From Bacteroidota bacterium (GTDB lineage Bacteria > Bacteroidota > Ignavibacteria > Tepidaquicellales > Tepidaquicellaceae): DNA of 64,000 bases. Location: NCBI GenBank assembly GCA_018266845.1, contig JAFDZO010000015.1:19699-83698 (forward strand), written 5' to 3'. How positions within the stretch are numbered: the first letter of the stretch is position 1; each line of letters opens with the position of its first letter. A program made the position numbers and the translations under genes. The notes beneath the pieces were generated by a model. That model did no database searches. It was not told where the DNA came from and saw only the letters and a program-made list of their open reading frames with translations. Positions 52,402 through 61,852 of this stretch are shown in pieces.

Positions 52402-54369
52402 TCACAGGTTAATTTTCAATCCAAGACTTATCACTCTTCCTTCAAGCGGTGCATAGATTTCAGCAAATGACGGGCGGTTCGCCGGCGGATAAACTACTTT
52501 GCCGTATGTGCTTTGTTTTGTGTTCAAAAAGTTTTCAAAATTTACAAACAGCGAAAAATTAGTAAATACTTTTTCAGCCATAAATCCGGCAATCCAGTAA
52601 TCTGTAGCCTGAGAGCCATCACTTAAATATTGCTTGCCGAAATAATAGAACTCAATTGCAGTTCTAAAATTACCATGATCTTCATATGAGCCGATTAAAT
52701 TAAGTTTGTGTTTGGGTACAAGCTCAATAAATTTTTCAGTGTTTTTTTCTTTTGCAAATGCTTCAATGAATGTATATCCCGCATATAATCTGTAGTGTTC
52801 ATAGTTTATCTTTAAACTGGTCTCAAATCCCTTGCTTGTAACGTTTCCATCAGTGTTAACATAAGCATATCTGTTCTGCGGAAGGTTTTCCAATACTAAA
52901 GGGCTATTTATAATCGTATAATAAAATGCCTGATTGATATTGAGAGCTATAGTGTTTCCAATAATTGTCTTGTAGTTAATATCAAAGTTTCCACCTGTAG
53001 ATTTTTCCGCTTTTAGCGAGTCCGAAAAGCCCAGCAGTTCCTGAGGAGCATAAGGATTTGATTCAGTATCTTCCGTAAACAAGGCAGGCAGCTTATAACC
53101 CAAGCCAAACCCCCCTCGAAATGTTACAGCTTCGGATGTTTTGTAAACGGCTGAGATTTTGGGCAGGAAAAAGAGTCCGTATTTTTTCTCGTAATCCCCT
53201 CTTGCGCCAACCTGTAATGTAAGCCTGTTGTTTGGAGAAAAATCGTTTTGCATGAACAATCCCGTTGTAAAGTAATTGTAGTTTCTTTCAAAGCCGGATA
53301 TACTTTTATCTTCCGAAAAATTATCGCTGATTATGTTTGCTCCTATAAGAAAACTGTTTTCGGAAGTTTTAAATGAGCAGGATAATTCCGTGAAGGTTGA
53401 AAGCTGTTTACCGAAAAACTGAACGGATTTTTCTCTTTCAAGTTTGTAATAATTTATACCGTTTTTAATCGTTAAAGAATTTTTTCCGAATTCTTTTATA
53501 AGTGTAAACTGAGAGTTTATTCTGTTTGAGATGTTTTTTTCAACAAAGAAAGTTGAATCAAATTTTCCGCTTTCAATTGCAGATACATTCCCTCCTTCAC
53601 GGATTTCTCCGTTGTAAAATATTCCGAGAGAAATATTAGTTGCAGGGTTAGGTTTCCAAAATAGCTTAGGGCTTAACGAAATCTTTTTTACTTCGGGAAT
53701 ATCTGAAAAACTATCCTCATCGCTATCATAAATTTTCTGATAATTTACAGAGGTAAGAAAAGTAATCCCAAATCTATTTTTTTCTTTGAAGGGTGAGGAA
53801 TAAAATATATTTAAGTCATAACCCTGACGCTGTGTTGCATTCAAATAAACATTTAGCTTTTCGGTTTCCTGCGGAATTTTTGAAATCAGGTTTACAATTC
53901 CGGCTATAGCATCGCCGCCATATAATGTTGATGAAGGACCCTTGATAAATTCCACTTGCATTAAATCAAGAGGCGGAACCTGCATTGCGCTCAGCCCTGA
54001 GGATAATCCTCCATAGAGCGGGAAGCCGTCTTTTAATATCTGAGTGTACTTGCCGTCAAGCCCCTGCATTTTTATGCTTACTGAGCCGGAGAGCGATGAG
54101 GTTTGAAGTGTCTGAACTCCGGTTGCTTCGCTTAATATCATCGAGATATTTGTCGGGCGCATAATCATCTTTTCATCTATCTCTTCTGCGCCGAGAACTT
54201 CAATTCGCAGAGGAGCATCTTCTATATGATAACTTGTTCTTGTGGATGTAACTGTTATCTCTTCTTCGGTTTCAAACTCATTATGAGATACAGAATCCTG
54301 ACGGTTTTCCTGCGAGTAAGAAATGCAAGAGCAGGAAAACAATAGAAATAAAATTAATATTGGTTTCAT
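52402..54369 (-). CDS. TonB-dependent outer-membrane receptor
   Basis: A 655-residue protein with a signal peptide ending near FSCSCISYSQ. The TonB-box/plug region: EEITVTSTRTSYHIEDAPLRIEVLGAEEI, then GSVSIKMQGLDGKYTQILKDGFPLYGG and VEFIKGPSSTLYGGDAIAGIVNLISK. A 22-strand barrel follows, ending GRVISLGLKINL. It lacks the N-terminal carboxypeptidase-like domain of SusC receptors. Substrate unknown. The preceding gene encodes a Cys-rich secreted protein of a kind often found beside metal-related receptors, so a metal or metal complex is a reasonable guess. Confidence 0.9.
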   Translation of the reverse strand: MKPILILFLLFSCSCISYSQENRQDSVSHNEFETEEEITVTSTRTSYHIEDAPLRIEVLGAEEIDEKMIMRPTNISMILSEATGVQTLQTSSLSGSVSIKMQGLDGKYTQILKDGFPLYGGLSSGLSAMQVPPLDLMQVEFIKGPSSTLYGGDAIAGIVNLISKIPQETEKLNVYLNATQRQGYDLNIFYSSPFKEKNRFGITFLTSVNYQKIYDSDEDSFSDIPEVKKISLSPKLFWKPNPATNISLGIFYNGEIREGGNVSAIESGKFDSTFFVEKNISNRINSQFTLIKEFGKNSLTIKNGINYYKLEREKSVQFFGKQLSTFTELSCSFKTSENSFLIGANIISDNFSEDKSISGFERNYNYFTTGLFMQNDFSPNNRLTLQVGARGDYEKKYGLFFLPKISAVYKTSEAVTFRGGFGLGYKLPALFTEDTESNPYAPQELLGFSDSLKAEKSTGGNFDINYKTIIGNTIALNINQAFYYTIINSPLVLENLPQNRYAYVNTDGNVTSKGFETSLKINYEHYRLYAGYTFIEAFAKEKNTEKFIELVPKHKLNLIGSYEDHGNFRTAIEFYYFGKQYLSDGSQATDYWIAGFMAEKVFTNFSLFVNFENFLNTKQSTYGKVVYPPANRPSFAEIYAPLEGRVISLGLKINL

Positions 54370-54405
54370 TATGTAGATTTAATTTAACAGTAATAGAAAG
54401 GTGTG

Positions 54406-54729
54406 TTAAATTAAATTTTGAGGCGGACGCTCTACCGGGTTTGAAAAATTTTTAACTGAAATGTATTCCGAACAAAACTTCAAGGTCTTACAAGGAAGAT
54501 TTACGGCTGGTGTTATTTCAAAATTATTGTGAAATCCTCCTTTGCACACACAATCAAAACAAAATTCGCATCCTTCGGGGTGTTTGCTTTCACCGCACTC
54601 GCCGGAATGGAATTTTTCGATTACTTCGCAGTTATCTTTAAACAATGAGCATTTATTCAACGCTGCTCCTAAAAATGAAAGGAGGCAAAGTAATGTCAAA
54701 AAAATGTTTAGAGTTTTGGAGAATTTCAT
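54406..54729 (-). CDS. Small Cys-rich secreted protein beside the TonB receptor
   Basis: A 107-residue protein with a signal sequence (LNIFLTLLCLLSFLGAA) and about ten cysteines, including a cluster HPEGCEFCFDCVCKG, then KFCSEYI and a C-terminal NPVERPPQNLI. The spacing and terminal Pro-Pro motif recall small Bacteroidota proteins that precede TonB receptors (DUF6660-like or HYC_CC_PP-like); the exact family is not certain. Cys and His suggest metal binding. It is 36 bp upstream of the receptor gene on the same strand. Confidence 0.6.
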   Translation of the reverse strand: MKFSKTLNIFLTLLCLLSFLGAALNKCSLFKDNCEVIEKFHSGECGESKHPEGCEFCFDCVCKGGFHNNFEITPAVNLPCKTLKFCSEYISVKNFSNPVERPPQNLI

Positions 54730-54747
54730 TTATAAAAATAGACAAAA

Positions 54748-54782
54748 TTCCCCTGCCTTAAAATACATTAAAGCAGGGAAGT
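54748..54782 (-). terminator. Hairpin after the FG-GAP gene
   Basis: CCCTGC...TTAA arms pair with TTAA...GCAGGG in a hairpin of about 10 bp with a short A/T loop. Reading the minus strand it is followed by AATTTTGTC. It separates the FG-GAP gene from the Cys-rich/TonB pair. Confidence 0.6.
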
Positions 54783-54788
54783 TGAAAA

Positions 54789-56549
54789 TTACTTAATTAA
54801 AATCATTTGTTTTGATGCGGAAAAATCTCCGGCGCTGATTTTATAAACATAAATTCCGCTTGATAAGTTTAACGCATTAAAATTGAATTCATAACTGCCC
54901 GCACCTTTTATTTCGTTTACTAATGAGGCAACTTCTTTTCCGAGTAAATCATACACGCAGAGCTTCACAAATTCCGGCTTTGGAATAGAGTAATTTATAG
55001 TTGTTGAAGGGTTGAACGGATTGGGGTAATTCTGCTTAAGTTCAAATCCTTTTGTAACAAAAGAACCGTTATTGCCGGTTGATACAAGCGATGGTTTATT
55101 ATATACTCCATCATGTCTTACATTATATTGAAATACAGGTAATACAATCTTTGAGGCATTGTAATTTTTCCCTGTGTTCCACAGATATAAATTAATATTT
55201 GCAGTTGCTCCAAATCCCGTTTGACCTGAGCCGATTATATCAAGTATTCCGTTTCTATCTATGTCAGTGAGGCAAGGCACGTTGAACATTGTCCACCCGT
55301 TTAGCTGTATGGGCCAGCCTGATACGGGTGTGCCATCGTGATTATATGCTAAATACTGTCCTCTTTCACCCGGATCAGAGCGGGTGTTATCATCTATAAT
55401 TAATTCCATATTATTATCGTTATCAATATCTCCGATGAGTATCTGGCTGTTGATAGCATTTAAAGTATTTACCGGAAAACCTGCTAAAGAGTTTCCATTT
55501 ACATCCCAGCAGTAAAGCTTATCTATCGGAGTTCCGCTTAATACCTGATCGCCTACAGCTATATCCAGCACATTATCGTTATTGATGAGTCCGACCGCCG
55601 GAGCGGTATAAACCCAGTTATCAGTTATCTTGGGCCAGTTAGGATAAACCGTCCCGTCATTTCTTACAATATGAACACAGCCCGTTCCGCTTTGCGATTG
55701 CGAGCCAAAAATAATCTCTCTTATATTGTCATTGTTTACATCTGCAAGTACAGGTGAAGAGTAGGAATTTTTGTAATCTCCGGGCAGAACAAAAGGAAAT
55801 CCGTTCAATAAATTTCCGTCTCTATCCCATGCATATAACGAAGTATAAGACTCTGCGATTATTTCAGGAATACCATCTCCTGTTATATCACCAACTGCCG
55901 AACTTGATGCCGGAACGTGATTAATCGGTTTTGGCCATCCTGAATAAACAGTGCCGTCCCCTTTGTAAACCCACACTTCTCCGGCGCTTGAAAGTCTTTT
56001 ATTTACAATTATCTCAAGCTTCCCATCGTTATTTAAATCTGCTAACACAGGGGTTCTTGCTGAATATCCGTGTGTAATAGGAAATCCCGTTACGGCGGTG
56101 CCGTTCTTTTTGTAAGCGTAAATTCTTCCCTGGGTGCTTCCAAGTGTAGAAACACATACAATTTCTTCCAGTCCGTCTCCGTCAATATCTCCGAATGCCG
56201 GCGCGCCTTGAAGCGGCTGGGTGCCGACATTAACGGGCCAGCCTGCAACATTAGAACCGTCTTTGTTGAATGCCTGAATGGTTGTATTTATGTTGATAAC
56301 AATTTCAAGGTCAGGGTCTGAATCCATATTGCAGTAAATTGCGCCTTCAAATGTAGTGCCTGCTATCACCTTAGGAAATCCGGGGAAAGGAGGCAGAGTA
56401 TCAACAAGTGAAGTTACATCGAACGGAGAAGTAATTTGATTTTTTGGGTTAGAAATTCCCATTACATCAGGAATGTTTACAACTTGCGAAAAAGAGTTAA
56501 CATAGAACAACGAGCAAAGCAGGAGGGGGAGCAATAATACTTTTTTCAT
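54789..56549 (-). CDS. Secreted FG-GAP/VCBS repeat protein with type IX sorting domain
   Basis: A 586-residue protein with a signal peptide (LLLPLLLCSLFYVNSFSQ). At least seven calcium-binding FG-GAP units are visible, for example GDIDGDGLEEIV, ADLNNDGKLEII, GDITGDGIPEII, ADVNNDNIREII and GDIDNDNNMELI, which together make an integrin-like beta-propeller. The C-terminus is a Por sorting domain (YPNPFNPSTTINY...KQMILIK). It should be exported to the surface; a role in adhesion is inference. Confidence 0.9.
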   Translation of the reverse strand: MKKVLLLPLLLCSLFYVNSFSQVVNIPDVMGISNPKNQITSPFDVTSLVDTLPPFPGFPKVIAGTTFEGAIYCNMDSDPDLEIVININTTIQAFNKDGSNVAGWPVNVGTQPLQGAPAFGDIDGDGLEEIVCVSTLGSTQGRIYAYKKNGTAVTGFPITHGYSARTPVLADLNNDGKLEIIVNKRLSSAGEVWVYKGDGTVYSGWPKPINHVPASSSAVGDITGDGIPEIIAESYTSLYAWDRDGNLLNGFPFVLPGDYKNSYSSPVLADVNNDNIREIIFGSQSQSGTGCVHIVRNDGTVYPNWPKITDNWVYTAPAVGLINNDNVLDIAVGDQVLSGTPIDKLYCWDVNGNSLAGFPVNTLNAINSQILIGDIDNDNNMELIIDDNTRSDPGERGQYLAYNHDGTPVSGWPIQLNGWTMFNVPCLTDIDRNGILDIIGSGQTGFGATANINLYLWNTGKNYNASKIVLPVFQYNVRHDGVYNKPSLVSTGNNGSFVTKGFELKQNYPNPFNPSTTINYSIPKPEFVKLCVYDLLGKEVASLVNEIKGAGSYEFNFNALNLSSGIYVYKISAGDFSASKQMILIK

Positions 56550-56618
56550 TTTAATATGTTTATTTAAGAATAAAAATTCCTAATGTAATTGTAAAAGTAA
56601 ATGCAGTAATGATAGCAG

Positions 56619-56652
56619 AAGCCCGCAAGCAAAATTTTTGCGGGCTTTTTTG
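56619..56652 (+). terminator. Orphan rho-independent terminator
   Basis: AAGCCCGCAA (56619-56628) pairs perfectly with TTGCGGGCTT (56638-56647), followed by TTTTT. The T run is on the plus strand, but the nearest upstream plus-strand gene ends at 52355 and the flanking gene is on the minus strand. The rest of the 56550-56910 gap shows nothing recognisable. Confidence 0.7.
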
Positions 56653-56910
56653 GGGAGGTAAAGGAATGAAGTTAAAACGTAATGAGAAGAGCTTTTTCTG
56701 CGCCGAAAGTGATAAAAAATTTTGAGTTTGTCATATGATTAATATTTTATTTTTTATTTAGGGAGATTCATTTTTAAAACAATTAAAATTAGCTTTTTTA
56801 GACAGCTTGAATCAAAAGAAGTTTTTGGCTTTTGTGGAAAACAATTTTATGAAAAGTGTAAAAAACCGCTGTTTTTGGGGAAAACTGAAAAGAATGTGTA
56901 GCGATATGAA

Positions 56911-58386
56911 ATGAAAAAATTGCTATATTCGGCGATAACAGGAATGAAATCAACAAAATTAATTGAACTGCTAAAAGCTTTTAAAGAGAAAGAGTTTCTC
57001 TCACTTGAAAATTTTATAGCTTCTCCTTACTTCAATAAAAATGAAAATGTCGTAACTCTCTTTTCCACCCTAAAAAAATACTATCCTGATTTTGAAAACG
57101 AAGAATTAGACAAAGAAAAAATTTTTGTAAAAGTTTTCGGTAAAAAGAAGTACGATGATGAAAAGATGCGGACATTAATTTCCGCATTAATGAAGCTGAT
57201 TAAAAAATATCTCGTTCAGCTTGAGCTTGAGCAAAGAAAGTGGGAAGCCGATATTTTTCTTTTAGCACAGCTCAGTAAAAAAAATCAGGAAATTCTTTTT
57301 GAATACGAACACAAAAAAGCTGAAGCATACGTAGAAGAAAATCTTTACAGGGAAAGAGATTATTATTTTGCAAAATTTTCTCAGGCAACGGAATATTTTT
57401 TTTCAAAGCACTCGGGAATAAAGGATAAGAAAAAAGAAACTGAAATTATAGAAAGCCTTGCTTCTAATTTTGAGCGTTTTATGTTCTTTGAGATAATGGA
57501 TACGAATTACCAGATGCTTACCCGAAAAATGCGGATGAACTATCAACCGAAATATCTTTTGCTAGATTATTTTAAAAGAAGGATTGAGTCAGGAGAGTAC
57601 TCCGATACGCCGCTTTTACTGCTGAAATATTACGGATTTCTTTGCATCGAAGATAAGGATAAAGAAGAATATTTTGAGAAATACCAGCGGTTATTTTTAG
57701 AAAATTTCGATAAAATTTCAGGGTTTGAACGTTCTTCTATAATACTTGGTCTGCTTAATTATTGTACTCTTGCAATTGTCAGGGAAAAACGGGCATACGC
57801 TGAAAAATCTTTCGAGTTGTATAAATTTGCGCTTGAGAAAAATCTTTTTTTTCATAGTAACAAGTTTTTTCTTCCGTTATTGTTTTTCAATATTGTGAAA
57901 TGCTCTTTGTTCTTGGGTGAGCAAAAGTGGTGCTTCAATTTTATTTTTGATTATAGAAGTAAAATAGCGCCTCACTTACGAAAAAACGAAGTTAATATTT
58001 CTTTTGCTGCATACTATGTCGAGAGAAAAGAATATGAGGAAGCCCTCAAGCATATCAATAAAGTAAACCCGGCAACCGATATATTAAAACTGGAAGTGAG
58101 AAGAGTTTCATCTCAGATTTTTTACGGCTTAGATTACGTGGAAAATGTTTACTCTACGGTTGATTCCATTAAATATTTTTTGAAGAACAGAAACACACTT
58201 GCAAATCATATAACAGAATCCGCTAAGCGATATGTTAAATATATGCCGCGCCTTATAGAACTAAAGCAAATGCCAGACAAGTATGAACTGGAGTATCTGA
58301 AAAAAGAAATCCTCGAAGATAAACAAATAGGGATGCAGATGCAAAAATGGTTTAAAGAGAGGATAGAAGAGCTTCTTAAAAAATGA
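56911..58386 (+). CDS. Large helical protein of unknown function
   Basis: A 491-residue protein without signal peptide or membrane helices. An alternative ATG at 56944 (MKSTKLIELLKAF) would give a start closer to the pattern of Bacteroidota relatives, which begin near KLIELLK-x-F-x-KEFxxFxxFxxSPYFNKN. The body is almost entirely helical, likely TPR-like (for example EVNISFAAYYVERKEYEEALKHINKV). No catalytic motif. It is followed by a secreted arylsulfotransferase-like gene. The family is common in Bacteroidota and, as far as I know, uncharacterised. Confidence 0.7.
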   Translation: MKKLLYSAITGMKSTKLIELLKAFKEKEFLSLENFIASPYFNKNENVVTLFSTLKKYYPDFENEELDKEKIFVKVFGKKKYDDEKMRTLISALMKLIKKYLVQLELEQRKWEADIFLLAQLSKKNQEILFEYEHKKAEAYVEENLYRERDYYFAKFSQATEYFFSKHSGIKDKKKETEIIESLASNFERFMFFEIMDTNYQMLTRKMRMNYQPKYLLLDYFKRRIESGEYSDTPLLLLKYYGFLCIEDKDKEEYFEKYQRLFLENFDKISGFERSSIILGLLNYCTLAIVREKRAYAEKSFELYKFALEKNLFFHSNKFFLPLLFFNIVKCSLFLGEQKWCFNFIFDYRSKIAPHLRKNEVNISFAAYYVERKEYEEALKHINKVNPATDILKLEVRRVSSQIFYGLDYVENVYSTVDSIKYFLKNRNTLANHITESAKRYVKYMPRLIELKQMPDKYELEYLKKEILEDKQIGMQMQKWFKERIEELLKK

Positions 58387-58508
58387 AATATAATTACCTT
58401 TATTCATTTTTGTTCAGCCGGCTAAACTTTAGGAATATTTTTGATCTCTCTTTTCCTTGAGTTAAACCAAACTTCTGCTTTATTGTCCTATGTAAAACCA
58501 TCATTTGA

Positions 58509-60137
58509 ATGAAAAAACTATTACTTTGTTTTCTGCTTTATTCTGCTTCTTGTTTTTCACAATACATTCCGTTCAATCCTTACGTTTATAATAACAGCAA
58601 TACAGGTTACTATTTTTTTTCATCGTTTAAAATAAACGGCACTTCCGCTTTATATAAGCCTTCATTAATGATATTAGACGATAAAGGCAGAACAGTTTTC
58701 TATAGAGTTTTTAATGCCGGCAATGCAAATGATTTTAGGATTGCTCCTAATAAAATGATACAGTACTGTGTCGGCTCTACATTTCTATTAATGGACTCTA
58801 CCTTTAGAGTAAAAGATTCTGTCCTTTGCAAAAACGGTATTTCTACTGACGGGCATGATATGCAAGTTTTATCAAACGGGCACTTCCTTATAATCGGTTA
58901 CGAATACAGAACTATGAATTTGAGTTCTTATAACTGGTTCAACGGAAACGGAACTCCGGGGAGCGCTAACGCTCAGGTAAAGTGCGGAGTTGTTCAGGAG
59001 CTTGATGCAAATAAAAATTTAGTCTGGGAATGGAAAACTGCCGACCATTTTCAATTTGCAGATGTTGAACAGGAATGGCTTTCAAGTCCTTCAGATGTGG
59101 ACTGGACTCATTGTAATGCTGTCGAAATGGATTCTGACGGAAACGTAATTCTATCTTCCCGCTTCTTCAGCGAAGTAACCAAAATCAATAAAACAACCGG
59201 AGCCATTATGTGGCGGCTGGGCGGGAAAAATAATCAGTTTACTTTTCAGAACGACCCTTATTCCGGTTTTCACGGACAACATGACCCTCGCAGATCTTCT
59301 GCCGGGAAGATTTCATTGTTCGATAACGGTAAAGGCGGAAATCCTATTCATGCAGCCAGAGGAATCGAATATCAATTGGATGAAGTGAATAAAATCGCAA
59401 CGCTTGTTTGGAGTTATACTATTAATTCAAACACCGTGAGTAATTCGATGGGAAGCACGGGTAAACTCACCAATGGAAATTACTTAATATGCGGAGGAAA
59501 GCTTAATAATACGACTAAACCTATAGTTTCTGTAAATCCATCAGGTGAAAAAATATTTGAGCTGAATTTTCCCGATACATCAACTTCATACCGCGCGTTT
59601 CACTATAGTTCTCTACCATTTACTCTGAATAAACCCGTTGTTACATGTTATAATGAAAACGGAATTAACTATTTAGATGCTGGAACGGGATATACTACTT
59701 ATAATTGGTCAAACGGAGCTACAACAAGGCGAATAGCCATTACTGCCATAGATACTTATTATGTATTTGTGAATTATGGCGCAGGAATGTTAAGTTCGGA
59801 GCGTAAAGTAGTTACCAATTTAAGTTCGCCCTGTAACACAATAGGAATTTCTCCCCAGATAAATGGAACCCCGGTAGAGTATTCACTTTATCAAAATTAT
59901 CCAAATCCTTTTAATCCTAATACTAACATTCGGTTTTCAATTGTGAGTTCAGAGCTTGTAACTTTAAAGCTATTTGACGCATTAGGAAATGTAATCGAAA
60001 CGCTTCTAAATGAAAACAAACTGCCCGGAGATTATATTTTCTCGTTTAACGGCTCTTCCCTTCCAAGCGGAGTTTACTATTATCAGCTTTCAACTCCGAA
60101 TTATACAGATGTAAAAAAGATGGTTTTAATAAAGTAA
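58509..60137 (+). CDS. Secreted arylsulfotransferase-like protein with type IX sorting domain
   Basis: A 542-residue protein with a signal peptide (LLLCFLLYSASCFSQ). The propeller body matches the arylsulfotransferase family: TDGHDMQVLSNGHFLIIGYE, VWEWKTADHF, DWTHCNAVEMDSDGNVILSSR, IMWRLGG and FHGQHDPRRSSAGKISLFDNG, with the conserved His residues seen. Classical enzymes move sulfate between phenols in the periplasm. The C-terminal Por sorting domain (YPNPFNPNTNIRF...KKMVLIK) places this one at the cell surface or outside. A single Cys/His-rich active site cannot be proven by eye. Confidence 0.82.
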   Translation: MKKLLLCFLLYSASCFSQYIPFNPYVYNNSNTGYYFFSSFKINGTSALYKPSLMILDDKGRTVFYRVFNAGNANDFRIAPNKMIQYCVGSTFLLMDSTFRVKDSVLCKNGISTDGHDMQVLSNGHFLIIGYEYRTMNLSSYNWFNGNGTPGSANAQVKCGVVQELDANKNLVWEWKTADHFQFADVEQEWLSSPSDVDWTHCNAVEMDSDGNVILSSRFFSEVTKINKTTGAIMWRLGGKNNQFTFQNDPYSGFHGQHDPRRSSAGKISLFDNGKGGNPIHAARGIEYQLDEVNKIATLVWSYTINSNTVSNSMGSTGKLTNGNYLICGGKLNNTTKPIVSVNPSGEKIFELNFPDTSTSYRAFHYSSLPFTLNKPVVTCYNENGINYLDAGTGYTTYNWSNGATTRRIAITAIDTYYVFVNYGAGMLSSERKVVTNLSSPCNTIGISPQINGTPVEYSLYQNYPNPFNPNTNIRFSIVSSELVTLKLFDALGNVIETLLNENKLPGDYIFSFNGSSLPSGVYYYQLSTPNYTDVKKMVLIK

Positions 60138-60279
60138 TTTTCTGTAAACTGCTCTAAGCTCGGTTTGAAACAATTATAGTATTTTTTTTGTAAAAGACTG
60201 TATTGAACTATGTCTGCTTGAAAAGCATTCATAATTTAAACTTTAATAGGAATTCTATATATTATTTAAAAATATTACT

Positions 60280-60810
60280 ATGAGCGACTTACAAACACAA
60301 CTAAATACTGTAAAAGCAAACGAATCTTGGCTTGAAAAAATTAAACGTTATATTCCCGGTTATGACGGATATGTAAACCGCGATAATGCGCGCGAGCTGG
60401 ATACGATTGTCAGAAATCAACTTGCTTCAAGACTTGAACAAAATAAAGCAAGAATAAAAAATACTGTTTCAAATCTTTCGAAAAACAAAAGGCTCTTTGA
60501 AACTCAGGATATAGATAAAATTGAAAAGAAAAACGAAAACTGCATTGCCCAGTTTAAATCGGCAGCAAGGGGATACAGCGGAGCATTTGACGTAGTGAAG
60601 GTAAAAGAAGATAAGCTGAATCGCCTTTACGAATTTGATAATTCTCTTCTTTCAGATGTAGAAGGAATAAACTCGCTTTTTGTTACACTCGAAAATAATT
60701 CGGCAGCAAATCTTGATGTGAATCAGGATGTTTCAAAAGTGTCATCATCGCTTGATGAGCTTTTGAGAAAATTTCAGGAGAGAGAAAATATTCTCAGCTC
60801 TTTAAATTAA
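60280..60810 (+). CDS. Coiled-coil protein of an SPFH module
   Basis: A 176-residue soluble protein, mostly helical and charged, with an N-terminal WLEKIKRYIPGYDGYVNRDNARELDTIVRNQL segment and a long coiled-coil-prone remainder. It starts 28 bp before the SPFH gene ends the spacer and is in the same operon. In Bacillus subtilis the analogous ydjFGHI operon begins with the coiled-coil PspA; this protein could play that part, though sequence similarity to PspA is not evident. Confidence 0.65.
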   Translation: MSDLQTQLNTVKANESWLEKIKRYIPGYDGYVNRDNARELDTIVRNQLASRLEQNKARIKNTVSNLSKNKRLFETQDIDKIEKKNENCIAQFKSAARGYSGAFDVVKVKEDKLNRLYEFDNSLLSDVEGINSLFVTLENNSAANLDVNQDVSKVSSSLDELLRKFQERENILSSLN

Positions 60811-60838
60811 TCAATCGGAAAAATTTAAATAAAAAAAT

Positions 60839-61843
60839 ATGGCACTTATAGACGTAATACAATTTTTTGATGAAACAGGGAGAACAATGGTTCATCGCGA
60901 GCCGCAGGACGGTTCATCTGCAATGAGACTTGGAACACAATTAATTGTTCAGGATTCTCAGGCAGCGTTGTTTTACCGCGACGGAAAAGTTCTTGACGAG
61001 TTCGGAGCAGGAAGGCATACGCTAACAACCGAAAATATTCCGTTCCTTACAAAGCTGATTAGTCTTCCTTTCGGAGGAACATCGCCTTTTCAGGCTCAGG
61101 TATATTTTATCTCTCTGAAAAAATTTATTGATTTAAAATGGGGAACGAAGTCGCCTATAAATTTCAGGGACAGCGAACTTACCTATGTTCAGTTGAGAGC
61201 ATCAGGAAAGTTTTCAATTAGAATTACCAATCCAAGGCAGTTTATGCTTGAGATTGTTTCTACGCAGGGACTTTTCACAACTAACGATATTGAAGATTAT
61301 CTTCGTGATGCTATAGTTTCCAGATTAAATTCAGTTCTCGGAAAAAATCTTAAAACAGTTTTTGAGCTTGGACAATATTTTGCCCAGATAGAATCTGGCG
61401 TAAAAGCTGAAGTGGCGGATTTCTTTAATTCGATGGGAATTGAACTTACAGATTTTATTGTTGTGGGAATTGTTCCGCCGGATGAGGTTCAGGAAAAAAT
61501 CAACGAGCGAAGCTCAATGGGCGCTTTGGGAAATCTTGATCAGTATATGAAATTCAAAACTGCAACAGCCATAGAAAAAGCAGCCGAAAATGAAGGCGGC
61601 GGCGGCGCAGCCGGACTTGGCGCAGGTATGGGTGCAGGGATGATGATGGCTAATATGATGGGACAAACTATGAACAATATGAACCAGCAGGGAAACCAAA
61701 ACCAGCAAAATAATCAACAGCCAAAAATGTCAGTTGATGAAATTATGAGCGCAATAGAAAAGCTCGGAAAAATGAGAGACGCAAAGCTGATAACAGAAGA
61801 AGAATTCAATGCTAAGAAAACAGAGCTGCTGGCAAAGATGTAA
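60839..61843 (+). CDS. SPFH domain protein with C-terminal SHOCT domain
   Basis: A 334-residue protein of the YdjI/virion-core-type SPFH family. [25 protein letters not shown] and [35 protein letters not shown] are typical. After the SPFH region (to about 235) a Gly/Met/Asn/Gln-rich linker leads to a SHOCT domain (about 297-334, [26 protein letters not shown]). SPFH proteins form membrane microdomain scaffolds. It is in an operon with zinc-ribbon membrane proteins, as YdjI is with YdjG and YdjH. Confidence 0.9.
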   Translation: MALIDVIQFFDETGRTMVHREPQDGSSAMRLGTQLIVQDSQAALFYRDGKVLDEFGAGRHTLTTENIPFLTKLISLPFGGTSPFQAQVYFISLKKFIDLKWGTKSPINFRDSELTYVQLRASGKFSIRITNPRQFMLEIVSTQGLFTTNDIEDYLRDAIVSRLNSVLGKNLKTVFELGQYFAQIESGVKAEVADFFNSMGIELTDFIVVGIVPPDEVQEKINERSSMGALGNLDQYMKFKTATAIEKAAENEGGGGAAGLGAGMGAGMMMANMMGQTMNNMNQQGNQNQQNNQQPKMSVDEIMSAIEKLGKMRDAKLITEEEFNAKKTELLAKM

Positions 61844-61852
61844 TTTTTCTGG

